A stretch of DNA of 64,000 nt, from positions 1 to 64,000 of the forward strand of contig NZ_VMNW02000009.1 in assembly GCF_007713735.2 (NCBI RefSeq), read 5' to 3'. Below, one piece after another: positions 7,748 to 17,791 of this stretch. The position numbers and the translations under genes are program-made. This DNA comes from Amycolatopsis acidicola (GTDB lineage: Bacteria > Actinomycetota > Actinomycetes > Mycobacteriales > Pseudonocardiaceae). The notes below the pieces were generated by a model that was not told where the DNA came from, did no database searches, and saw only the letters and a list, made by a program, of their open reading frames with translations. Each line of letters begins with the position of its first letter. Position 1 is the first letter of the stretch.

Positions 7748-8647
7748 CCGAGGTCGAGCCTGAGAACCTTGGCAGTGCGCACTTTCCCGTCCGGGGGCGG
7801 AGCGGTCGTGCCACCGCCGGTCGTGACGAACGCGATCCGCCCGTGCTCGCCGGGGCGACGGCCCCACGCCATGCTCGACGGCCCCAGCAGCCGGAGGTCC
7901 AGTGGATCGCCGAGCAGCGTGCGGGCGGGCTCCGGCGAGGCGGGATCCAGGGGCACACGGTCGATCGTGTTCTCGCGATGCGTGGTCACGTAGGCCACGC
8001 CGGCGTCCTCGTCGAGGCAGAAGTCGTCCGCCATCGTGCCGCCGCCGACGCGCTCCGGCTCGCCCGCGGGGTCGTGGGTTTCCGGGTCGAAGGGCACGCG
8101 CATGAACAGCTTCTGCGCTGTCGACGTGTAGTAGAGGTGGTGGGTCCTCGCGGCGTACCGGATGCCGTTGACGCCCGGCTGCGGCGGCTTCATGTCGCTG
8201 AGCGGATCGTGCTCCATGCTCTTGTGCGCCAACCAGATCCGGGCTGACGGCGTGCCCTCGGCGGGCAGGTCCACCCGCCAGATGAAGCCGCCGGAGCAGT
8301 CGGCGATCAGCAGGACGCCGGGCGCGATTCGGGCAGGCGCCGTTCAGGGCGCGCACCCGGTCGTCGAAGGTGAGCACGGTGTCGATCTCGGGCTCGGCCC
8401 CGCCCGGCGCCCAGCCGCGCAGGTCCACGCGGCTCAGGTGCGACTCATGCGTGGTGTAGCCGTCGGTGAGGCCGACGTGGAAGACGTCGGGCTCCGGTTC
8501 GGCGCCCGCGGTCACGAGGTGGTCGAAGGTGTGCAGCAGAACGGGTTCGCCGCACAGGCCGCGGCTTCGGCGATCGCGCTGAGCCCGAACGGGGGGCACG
8601 CCGATGAAGATCGGATAGGCCTCGTAGCTGCGCCACGCGTGGATCAC
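7744..8647 (-). pseudogene. SMP-30/gluconolactonase-like gene, truncated and frameshifted
   Basis: Beta-propeller sequence is split between frames. One frame carries LLHTFDHLVTAGAEPEPDVF through DDRVRALNGACP (about 8560-8333). After a 1-nt shift near 8327-8331 the next frame gives IAPGVLLIADCSGGFIW and continues to a stop at 7744. The first propeller blades expected of this family are missing: upstream sequence from a GTG at 8647, overlapping the iclR stop, does not match the family. The longest intact piece is 7744-8274 (176 residues). An assembly error could explain the single-base shift but not the missing N terminus. Confidence 0.65.
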
Positions 8648-9459
8648 TTCGGGGCCGTGCCCCGCCCGTCTCCGGTGAACCATCCCTCGGGGGCCTGCCC
8701 GGACAGCGCCCAGGTGAGCTGCTGCGCCGCCGAGCGCGCGGCGCGCGCCAGGACTTCGAGCGGGGTCCGTGGCCGGTCGATGCGGCGGGTCACGCTGAAC
8801 GCGGCGGTGGGCTGGCCGTTGTGGTCGAACGCGCACGCCGCCACCGACTGCAGCCCGTCGGTGATCATGCCGTCCTCCCTGGCCCAGCCGGCGCGCCGTT
8901 CGGCGTTGAGGATCCGCCGCAACGCGGGCAGCGACGAGGGGCCGCGGCCGGTGCGGTCGACGAAGGCGCCCGCGTTCGGGTACAGCGCGCGCACCTGCGC
9001 GGCGGGCAGGTGCGCGAGGATCGAGCGGCCGTTCGCCGTCAGGTGGGCGGGCAGGCGCACGCCGACATCGGTGACCAGCGTGACGGGCGTGCGGGCGAGC
9101 TGCGGCTGTTCCTTGAGCAGGTACAGGGTTTCCGCGCCGTGCAGGATCCCGACGTGCGCGGTCTCCTGCGCCGTGGCGACGAGCTTCTTCAGAATCGGCC
9201 GGGCCAGGCGCTCGATGGACTCGTGGCGCAGATACGCCGAGCCGATCTCGAACGCGGCGATGCCCAGCGCGTAGGCGTTGCGGTCGGCCAGATGCAGCAC
9301 GAAACCGCGGTCCACCAGCACATCCAGCAGGTGGTACATCGACGACCGCGGGACCCCGAGATCGCGCGCCAGCGCCGCGCCCGCCACCGGGCCCGGCCGC
9401 GCCGCGAGATAGAGCAGGACGTCGAGCGCGCGGCCCACGGCCGGAGAAGTACTGCTCAT
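8644..9459 (-). CDS. IclR-family regulator, probable hut regulator
   Basis: 271 residues. The N-terminal winged helix (VGRALDVLLYLAARPG, then DLGVPRSSMYHLLDVLVDRG, residues 8-60) is followed by an IclR effector domain (about 85-255). It is transcribed away from hutU with a 128-bp shared promoter region holding a perfect 16-bp palindrome 20 nt from its start, so autoregulation plus control of histidine use is likely. The ligand, perhaps urocanate as in unrelated HutC, is inferred. ATG at 9459 is the only convincing start. Confidence 0.88.
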   Translation of the reverse strand: MSSTSPAVGRALDVLLYLAARPGPVAGAALARDLGVPRSSMYHLLDVLVDRGFVLHLADRNAYALGIAAFEIGSAYLRHESIERLARPILKKLVATAQETAHVGILHGAETLYLLKEQPQLARTPVTLVTDVGVRLPAHLTANGRSILAHLPAAQVRALYPNAGAFVDRTGRGPSSLPALRRILNAERRAGWAREDGMITDGLQSVAACAFDHNGQPTAAFSVTRRIDRPRTPLEVLARAARSAAQQLTWALSGQAPEGWFTGDGRGTAPK

Positions 9460-9478
9460 AACCCATCCTCACCGGGTG

Positions 9479-9494
9479 GTCTCGGATCCGAGAC
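9479..9494. promoter_or_regulatory. palindromic operator between iclR and hutU
   Basis: GTCTCGGATCCGAGAC is a perfect 16-bp palindrome in the divergent promoter region. The size and position suit an IclR dimer and suggest co-ordinate control of both transcripts. Confidence 0.55.
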
Positions 9495-9587
9495 ATTAGT
9501 CCCGGCCGCGCGGTGGTGCAACGGCGCGGCATGACGTGTGCTGGTGGACGACCGCTTTTCGTTCCCCGGACGGAGGATCGCGAGATC

Positions 9588-11251
<1,664 letters not shown>

Positions 11252-11255
<4 letters not shown>

Positions 11256-12478
11256 CCACCTTCGACTCGCTCTGGTCGGGCATTCTCGACGTCGGGCAGG
11301 ACCGGAACACCCGCGGCTACCGCCGTTATGCCTGGTCCGACGCGGATCTGACGTTGCGCGAGTGGTTCGGCGGCTGCGCGGCCGAACGCGGCATGACCGC
11401 GGAGGAGGATCGGAACGGGAACCTCTGGGCGTGGTGGCTGCCCGAGGGCTGGACCGGCGAACCCCACGACGCGTTCGTCACCGGGTCGCATTTGGACTCC
11501 GTGCCCGACGGCGGCGCTTTCGACGGCCCGCTGGGTGTGGTGTCCGGGTTCGCGGCCGTCGATCTTGTCCGGCAGCGCGGGGTCGAACCGGCCGTGCCGG
11601 TGGCTGTCGTCGCGTTCTCGGATGAAGAGGGAGCCCGTTTCGGTGTCGCGTGCGTGGGCTCGCAGCTGTCGACCGGCGCGCTGGACGCCGACCGCGCGCG
11701 CTCACTGCGGGACATCGACGGGATCACGCTCGCCGAAGCGATGACCAGCGCCGGGCGTGATCCCCGGCATCTCGGCGTGGACGAGACGCTGACCGATCGC
11801 GTGGGCGTGTACGTGGAGCTGCACGTCGAGCAGGGCCGCGCGCTCGATCTCGTCGACAGGCCCCTCGCCGTGGCGTCGGCGATCTGGCCGCACGGCCGCT
11901 GGGAGTTCACCTTCGACGGGCAGGCCAACCATGCGGGCACCACCCGCATGGCCGACCGGCGCGACCCGATGCTCGCCTTCGCCTCCGCGGTGCAGACGGC
12001 CCGCGCCTGCGCGGTCGAGCACGACGCGGTCGCCACGTTCGGGAAGGTGCTGGCGTCCCCCAACGGCACCAACGCGATCCCGTCCCGGGTCCGGGCCTGG
12101 CTCGACGCCCGCGCGGCCGACGAACCCACGTTGTCGCGCCTGGTCGGGAAAATCCGTGCCGAAGCGGAGAAACACGCCGCGGAAGGCGGGCTCGCCCTGG
12201 AGGTCGAGACCGAGTCCGTCACCCCGATCGTGCAGTTCCCGCCGGGGCCGCGTGCCCGGCTGCTGCGCACGCTGCAGCACCTCGGCGATCTTCCCGTCCT
12301 GCCGACGCAGGCCGGGCACGACGCCGGAATCCTGTCCGCGCGCGTGCCGACCGCGATGTTGTTCGTCCGCAACCCCACCGGAATCTCGCATTCGCCGGAG
12401 GAGTACGCCGAGCCCGGCGACTGCGTGCAGGGGGCGCAGGCACTGGCCGACGTCATGGCGGATTGGACCACGGCGTGA
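11252..12478 (+). CDS. M20 allantoate amidohydrolase-like protein of the hut operon
   Basis: 408 residues. M20/Zn-hydantoinase family residues are intact: [20 protein letters not shown] (metal His and bridging Asp), [10 protein letters not shown] (Glu pair), [17 protein letters not shown] (lid-domain His) and GHDA. Annotated by homology as allantoate or N-carbamoyl-amino-acid hydrolase, but between hutU and hutF its likely job is hydrolysis of N-formyl-L-glutamate, the step otherwise done by HutG, which is absent. That role is inference. GTG at 11252 overlaps the hutU stop by 4 nt. Confidence 0.85.
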
Positions 12479-13839
12479 CCGCCACGCGTTGGTGGTGCGA
12501 ACACGCCTGGCTCGGCGAGGACACCGTCGGCGACGGCGTGCTGATCTCCGTCGCCGACGGCCGCATCACCGCCGTCGAGAGCGATCGCACTCCCCCGGCC
12601 GACGCGCGGCGCCTGCCCGGCCTTGTGCTGCCGGGGATGGCGAACGCGCACTCGCACGCGTTCCACCGGGCGCTGCGTTCGCGCACCCAGCGCGACCGCG
12701 GTTCGTTCTGGACGTGGCGGGAGCTGATGTACCGGGCGGCCGATCGCCTCGACCCGGACCGTTATCTCGCGCTGGCCCGCGCGGTGTACGCGGAAATGGC
12801 GCTGGCCGGGATCACCGCCGTGGGCGAGTTCCACTATCTGCATCACGATCGCGGCGGGATCCCTTACGCGGAACCGAATGCGATGGGGCACGCCCTCGTG
12901 CGGGCCGCCGCGGACGCCGGGATCCGGTTGACCCTGCTGGACACCTGTTACCTCAGCGCCGGTGTAGACGGGACGCCGCTCGCCGAAGGCCCGCAGCAGC
13001 GTTTCGGCGACGGCAGCGGCGAAAAGTGGGCCGAGCGCGTGGAGGCGTTGCACCAGCAGTGTGCTTCGCCGACCGTGCGCGTGGGTGCCGCCCTGCATTC
13101 GGTCCGCGCCGTGCCGGTCGAGCACATGCCCGCCGTGGTCGAATGGGCGGACGCGCACCGCGCGCCCCTGCACGTCCATTCCTCCGAGCAGACCGCGGAA
13201 ATCGACCAGTGCCTCGCCGTCCACGGCCGCACTCCCACAGCGGTCCTGCGCGACGCCGGGGCGCTCGGGCCGCGCACGACGGCCGTGCACGCCACCCATC
13301 TCACCGACCAGGATCTGTCCGATTTGGACGGAACGGCCACCGGGGTCTGTTTCTGCCCCACCACCGAACGCGACCTCGGCGACGGTATCGGGCCCGCGGC
13401 CGCGCTGCTGGCGGGCAGCAGCCTGTTCAGCCTCGGCTCGGACAGCCACGCGGTGATCGACCTGTTCGAGGAGGCGCGGGCGGTCGAGCTGAACGAACGC
13501 CTCGACCGGCGCACGCGAGGGAACATCAGCGCCGCGCGCCTGCTCAAGTCGTCCACTTCGGACGGTCACTTCGCGCTCGGCTGGGACGACGCCGGGCATC
13601 TGCGGCCCGGGATGCGCGCCGATCTGGTCGCCGTGGACCTGGGTTCGCTCCGCACCGCGGGCGGCGGGCCCACCCTCGAAAACGCCGTCTTCGCCGCGAG
13701 CGCGGCGGACGTGACGGAGGTGGTCGTCGACGGCAGGCGCGTCGTCGCCGACCGCGTCCACCTGACCGTCCCCGCCCCGGCCAGGGCACTCGGCGCGGCG
13801 ATCGGCGAGCTACTCGATCAGGGAGGCCAGACCCGATGA
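12475..13839 (+). CDS. hutF: formimidoylglutamate deiminase
   Basis: 454 residues, amidohydrolase superfamily. It turns N-formimidoyl-L-glutamate into N-formylglutamate and ammonia. Zn ligands and catalytic residues are visible in [11 protein letters not shown] (about 57), HVHSSEQ (about 236), HATHLT (about 274) and [13 protein letters not shown] (about 320). GTG at 12475 overlaps the previous stop (GTGA); an in-frame TTG at 12463 is rejected. Its presence shows that this organism uses the two-step (HutF plus deformylase) branch of histidine degradation. Confidence 0.95.
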   Translation: MTATRWWCEHAWLGEDTVGDGVLISVADGRITAVESDRTPPADARRLPGLVLPGMANAHSHAFHRALRSRTQRDRGSFWTWRELMYRAADRLDPDRYLALARAVYAEMALAGITAVGEFHYLHHDRGGIPYAEPNAMGHALVRAAADAGIRLTLLDTCYLSAGVDGTPLAEGPQQRFGDGSGEKWAERVEALHQQCASPTVRVGAALHSVRAVPVEHMPAVVEWADAHRAPLHVHSSEQTAEIDQCLAVHGRTPTAVLRDAGALGPRTTAVHATHLTDQDLSDLDGTATGVCFCPTTERDLGDGIGPAAALLAGSSLFSLGSDSHAVIDLFEEARAVELNERLDRRTRGNISAARLLKSSTSDGHFALGWDDAGHLRPGMRADLVAVDLGSLRTAGGGPTLENAVFAASAADVTEVVVDGRRVVADRVHLTVPAPARALGAAIGELLDQGGQTR

Positions 13840-15002
13840 GCGTCTTGTACACCGACATCGGCGAGCTCGTCACGAACGACCCGGAACAGGGCGACGGCAC
13901 TCCTCTCGGCGTGCTCACCGACGCCGCGCTCGTCGTGGAGGGCACGGACGTCGCCTGGGTGGGGCCGCGCGAGAAGGCTCCGGCGGCCGACACCCGGGTC
14001 AGCTGCGACAACGCCGCCGTCATTCCCGGGTTCGTGGACAGCCACGCGCACCTCGTGTTCGCGGGCGACCGCTCGCACGAGTTCGCCGCGCGGATGAGCG
14101 GACAGCCCTACGCCGCGGGCGGTATCGCGACCACGGTGGCCGCCACCCGCGCCGCCGACACGCCCACGCTGACTGCGAACGTGGCGCGGCTCGCCGAAGA
14201 GCTGCGGCGGGGCGGGATCACCACGTTCGAATGCAAGTCCGGGTACGGGTTGAACGTCGCGGACGAAGCGCGCTCGCTGGAGGTCGCGTCCGCCTTCACT
14301 GACGAAACCACCTTCCTCGGCGCGCACGTCGTCCCGCCGGAGTTCCGCGAAGACCGGGAGAGCTATGTGGATCTCGTCAGCGGCGAGATGCTGCGGGCCT
14401 GCGCGCCGTGGGCGAAATGGGTGGATGTCTTCTGCGACAAGGGCGCTTTCGACGTGGACGAGGCCCGCGCGATCCTCACCGCGGGCAAGGAAGCCGGGCT
14501 GGTCCCGCGGATGCACGCCGGGCAGCTCGGCCCCGGCGACGGCATCCGGCTCGCGGTCCAACTCGGGGCGGCCTCGGTGGACCACTGCACGTACGCCACC
14601 GACGACGATATCGAGGCGCTGGCGGGCAGCTCCACGGTGGCGACTTTGTTGCCCGGCGCGGAGTTCTCCACCCGCGCGCGATGGCCGGACGCCCGGCGGC
14701 TCATCGAAGCGGGCGTGACCGTCGCTCTCGCCACCGACTGCAATCCGGGCAGCTCGTACACGTCGAGTATGTCCTTCTGCATCGCGCTCGCGGTGCGGGA
14801 CATGCGCTTCACGCCGGCGGAAGCGTTGTGGGCCGCCACCGCCGGGGGCGCCGCCGCGCTCCGGCGCACGGACGTCGGCGCGCTCGCCCCCGGCCGTCGC
14901 GCGGATTTCGTGCGGCTCGATGCGCCTTCCTACATCCATCTCGCCTACCGGCCTGGGGTCCCGCTGGCTCGCGAAGTGGTGAAGAACGGCGCACCCGCGT
15001 GA
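13836..15002 (+). CDS. hutI: imidazolonepropionase
   Basis: 388 residues. It opens the imidazolone ring to N-formimidoyl-L-glutamate, acting between HutU and HutF. Metal site [14 protein letters not shown] (about 68), the FECKSGYGL substrate segment, RMHAGQL (about 228), VDHCTYA and the terminal [11 protein letters not shown]sp are all present. ATG at 13836 overlaps the hutF stop (ATGA). hutH, which makes urocanate from histidine, is not in the window and must lie elsewhere. Confidence 0.97.
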   Translation: MSVLYTDIGELVTNDPEQGDGTPLGVLTDAALVVEGTDVAWVGPREKAPAADTRVSCDNAAVIPGFVDSHAHLVFAGDRSHEFAARMSGQPYAAGGIATTVAATRAADTPTLTANVARLAEELRRGGITTFECKSGYGLNVADEARSLEVASAFTDETTFLGAHVVPPEFREDRESYVDLVSGEMLRACAPWAKWVDVFCDKGAFDVDEARAILTAGKEAGLVPRMHAGQLGPGDGIRLAVQLGAASVDHCTYATDDDIEALAGSSTVATLLPGAEFSTRARWPDARRLIEAGVTVALATDCNPGSSYTSSMSFCIALAVRDMRFTPAEALWAATAGGAAALRRTDVGALAPGRRADFVRLDAPSYIHLAYRPGVPLAREVVKNGAPA

Positions 15003-15062
15003 CCGGCGAGGCGGCTGTGATATTCGTGGGGTCCGACTTCGGTGGCAACGAGAGGATCCCCG

Positions 15063-16010
15063 ATGACACAGCTCGGCCGTACCGGCATCGACGTGTTTCC
15101 GCTGGTACTCGGCGGGAACACGTTCGGCTGGACCAGTGACGAGGCGTCGTCGCACCGGATCCTGGACGCGTTCGCCGCCGGGGGCGGGAACTTCATCGAT
15201 ACCGCGGACAGTTATTCATACTTCGCTCCGGGCAATTCCGGCGGCGAGTCGGAGACGGTGATCGGCTCGTGGCTGGCGGCGCGCAAGAACCGCGACAGCG
15301 TCGTGATCGGCACCAAGGTCAGCAACCACCCCGAGTTCAAGGGCCTGAGCGCCGGCACCATCGCCGCCGCGGCGGATGCGTCGCTGAAGCGGCTGGGCAC
15401 CGACTACATCGACGTGTACTACGCCCACAACGACGACCCCGACACCCCGCTCGCCGAGACCGCCGCCGCGTTCGCCGACCTGCACAAGGCAGGCAAGATC
15501 CGGGCGGTGGCGGCGTCGAACTACACCGCCGAGCGGCTCACGGAATGGCTCGACATCGCGCGGCGCGAAGGCTTCGAGCCGCCGACCGTGCTGCAGCCGC
15601 ACTACAACCTCGTGAACCGCCAGCCGTACGAACGGGAACTCGCGCCCGTCGCCGCCGACGCGGGGCTCGCCGTGGTGCCGTACTTCGCGCTCGCCAGCGG
15701 CTTCCTGACCGGCAAATACCGCCGCAAGGAGGACTTCGGCGAGGAGATCCGGCAGCGCCTGGCCACCCAGTACTTCTCCGAGCCGGCGCTCGCGGTGCTC
15801 GACGTGCTGGAGGAGGTCGCGGGCAACCACGGCGTCGAAATGTCCACTGTGGCGCTCGCCTGGCTGCGCAGCCGCCTCGGCGTGGTCGGGCCCATCGCGA
15901 GCGCCCGCACGCTCGAGCAGCTCCCGGCCCTGCTGGCGTCCGCGACGCTGGTGCTCAGCGTCGACGAAACCGACGCGCTGGACGAGGCCTCCGCCAAGAT
16001 CGACGGCTGA
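15063..16010 (+). CDS. aldo/keto reductase
   Basis: 315 residues, an NADPH-dependent barrel reductase close to the YajO/L-glyceraldehyde-3-phosphate-reductase-like group. The catalytic tetrad is complete: Asp and Tyr in NFIDTADSYSYF, Lys in VVIGTKVSN and His in DVYYAHNDD. The nucleotide end is GPIASARTLEQLPALL. ATG at 15063 has GAGAGGA about 7 nt upstream. It starts 60 nt after hutI on the same strand and could be co-transcribed, but no histidine-pathway role is known. A strong hairpin follows it. Confidence 0.9.
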   Translation: MTQLGRTGIDVFPLVLGGNTFGWTSDEASSHRILDAFAAGGGNFIDTADSYSYFAPGNSGGESETVIGSWLAARKNRDSVVIGTKVSNHPEFKGLSAGTIAAAADASLKRLGTDYIDVYYAHNDDPDTPLAETAAAFADLHKAGKIRAVAASNYTAERLTEWLDIARREGFEPPTVLQPHYNLVNRQPYERELAPVAADAGLAVVPYFALASGFLTGKYRRKEDFGEEIRQRLATQYFSEPALAVLDVLEEVAGNHGVEMSTVALAWLRSRLGVVGPIASARTLEQLPALLASATLVLSVDETDALDEASAKIDG

Positions 16011-16030
16011 CTGGCGTCATCCACAGCGCG

Positions 16031-16056
16031 TGGGCCCGGCCGAGCGGCCGGGCCCA
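16031..16056 (+). terminator. perfect hairpin after aldo/keto reductase gene
   Basis: TGGGCCCGGCC (16031-16041), loop GAGC, then the exact complement (16046-16056). This 11-bp GC stem lies 20 nt after the stop at 16010. There is no U-tract. Confidence 0.65.
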
Positions 16057-16089
16057 GCGGACCAGCGCGGCCGTCGCCACCCTCCCGCC

Positions 16090-16340
16090 CGCATGTTGGC
16101 CACTCGCGCGCACGAATTGGCCACTCCCGCACGCATGTTGGCCGCCCACGTGCATGAATTGGCCACTCCCGTGCACGAATTGGCCACTCCCGCACGCGAG
16201 TGTCCGCCCGCAACCGGAGCCCGGAACCGGATCCCGGCGGCGGGGCGCCAACACACCACCGCGGCGAGCCAACACACCCACCCGCGCAGCCAACACGCCG
16301 ACGGGAGGGGCCAACACACGTACGGGAGGGGCAAACACGC
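16090..16340. repeat. 21-bp-phased inverted repeat array, locus 1
   Basis: The 351-bp gap between convergent genes holds two blocks. TTGGCC starts at 16096, 16117, 16138, 16159 and 16180 (a degenerate copy at 16201), every 21 bp exactly. Its complement GCCAAC starts at 16247, 16268, 16289, 16310 and, as GCAAAC, 16331, again every 21 bp. The two blocks are the same repeat family in opposite orientation around a ~60-bp unique centre. Because 21 nt is seven codons, spurious heptad-repeat reading frames result. No gene is called here. Confidence 0.85.
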
Positions 16341-16361
16341 CCATCGCGGCGGGCCTGAGCC

Positions 16362-17747
16362 TCAGGCCCTCCGCTCCAACTCCTCGGCAGGCGCGCGGCC
16401 CGTGGTTCCCTGCGCGATGTCCTCCAGGCTGCGCCGGCGCGTCTCCGGGGCCAGCACGATCACGACGATCGCCCCGACGAGGCAGACACCCAGCACACCC
16501 AGGAAAACCCCTTGCACCCCCACGTTTTCATAGAGCGAGCTGACCAGGAACGGGGTCACGATCACACTGCCCCGCGCGCACGCGTTCGCGAGCGCGGAGC
16601 CCTGCATGCGCAGTTCGGTCGGGAACAGTTCCGGGATGTAGCTCGCGATCTGCACCGAGATCGCGAAACTCGCCAGGAACACCCAGACGATCCCGGACAC
16701 GATGAGCCCGGCGGTCGACGACGAATAGCCGTACCAGATGCCGACGCCGCCCATCAGCACGAACAGCGCCGCGTTGACCCATTTCCGCCCCAGCCGGTCG
16801 CCGACGAGCCCGCCGACGAGACACCCCGGGATCGCGCCCAGCTGCATGAACACCGTGATCCCCAGGCTTTTCTCCACCGTGAGCCCCTGCCCGACGAGGT
16901 AGGTCGGCACCCACGACTGGAACGTGTAGAACGCGATCTGGTTGCACACCGCGATCAGCACGCAGGCCGCCGTGATCCGCCCCAGTGGCTTGCGGAACAA
17001 CGCGCGGAAGTCCGGCCGCTCGGCCCTCGCGCGAGGACCGGCCGGGAGCTCCGGCTGCTCGGGCATGTCCGGGTTGTAGCGCCGCGCGATCCGGTAGGCC
17101 TCCTCGTACCGGCCACGCGATTCGAGCCAGCGGGGGGATTCGTCGAGGAACTTCAGCTGCAGCACCCAGATCAGCACCGCCGGCACCCCGCACACGAGGA
17201 ACATCGCGCGCCACCCGAACGACGGGATCACCAGCAGGCCCGCGATCGCCGACGCGGGCAGCGCCAGGTTCACGACCATCGCGAGCACGCCCGCCCACGA
17301 CGCGCGCCGCGCGTTGGGCACGAACTCGTTCCACGTCCCGTACCCGGTGATCAGCACCGCGCCGAGCCCGAGCCCGGTGGCGACACGCAGCACCACGATC
17401 AGCCCGTGATCCGGCGCGATGCTGGTCAGCAGCGTCGCCGCGCTGTACAACGCCAGCGCGTACAGGTAGGTCGAGCGCCGTCCGAACCGGTCGCCGAGAT
17501 ACCCGGCGAGCAGCGTGCCGATCAGCAGGCCGAACGACGTCGCGGACAGGAACGTCGCGTTTTCGCCGACCGTGGAGAACTTCGCGGCGAGCATGGCCGC
17601 GAGGACCGAGCCCGACAGGTAGATGTCGAAGGCGTCGAAGAAACCGCCGCCCCCGAGCAGGGCGAGCTGCTTGAGATGGGACCGGCCGACCCGTGCGCGA
17701 TCGAGATGACGGCCCACGAGGGATGGAGCACGCTGGACTTCGGACAT
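16362..17747 (-). CDS. MFS transporter, aromatic/organic acid type
   Basis: 461 residues and 12 helices. FFDAFDIYLSGSVLAAML in helix 1, LAGYLGDRFGRRSTYLYAL after helix 2, DESPRWLESRGRYEEA in the central loop and ELFPTELRMQGSALANACAR in the second half fit sugar/organic-acid MFS carriers. ATG at 17747 has GGAGG 10 nt upstream; an in-frame TTG at 17756 lies too close to that site. It is the last gene of a five-gene leftward CoA-catabolic operon, 44 nt after the CoA ligase, and likely imports the substrate. Confidence 0.87.
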   Translation of the reverse strand: MSEVQRAPSLVGRHLDRARVGRSHLKQLALLGGGGFFDAFDIYLSGSVLAAMLAAKFSTVGENATFLSATSFGLLIGTLLAGYLGDRFGRRSTYLYALALYSAATLLTSIAPDHGLIVVLRVATGLGLGAVLITGYGTWNEFVPNARRASWAGVLAMVVNLALPASAIAGLLVIPSFGWRAMFLVCGVPAVLIWVLQLKFLDESPRWLESRGRYEEAYRIARRYNPDMPEQPELPAGPRARAERPDFRALFRKPLGRITAACVLIAVCNQIAFYTFQSWVPTYLVGQGLTVEKSLGITVFMQLGAIPGCLVGGLVGDRLGRKWVNAALFVLMGGVGIWYGYSSSTAGLIVSGIVWVFLASFAISVQIASYIPELFPTELRMQGSALANACARGSVIVTPFLVSSLYENVGVQGVFLGVLGVCLVGAIVVIVLAPETRRRSLEDIAQGTTGRAPAEELERRA

Positions 17748-17791
17748 GACGAACAAACCTCCGCTCGACGGTGAGACAGGGTGTCGCTTTT

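Noticed and set aside
8445..8636. Small minus-strand reading frame between iclR and the SMP-30 remnant
   Set aside because: Arg/Pro-rich, no start signal, and it overlaps the better-supported pseudogene frame.
16090..16340. CRISPR array
   Set aside because: Repeats are degenerate, cores are only 6 bp, the period is 21 bp with no spacers of CRISPR length, orientation flips midway and no cas genes are near.
16030..16533. Plus-strand reading frame with heptad repeats (HELATPA-like) over the first array
   Set aside because: The heptads come from the 21-bp DNA period; the frame then runs antisense through the MFS gene. It has no ribosome-binding site and no plausible protein.
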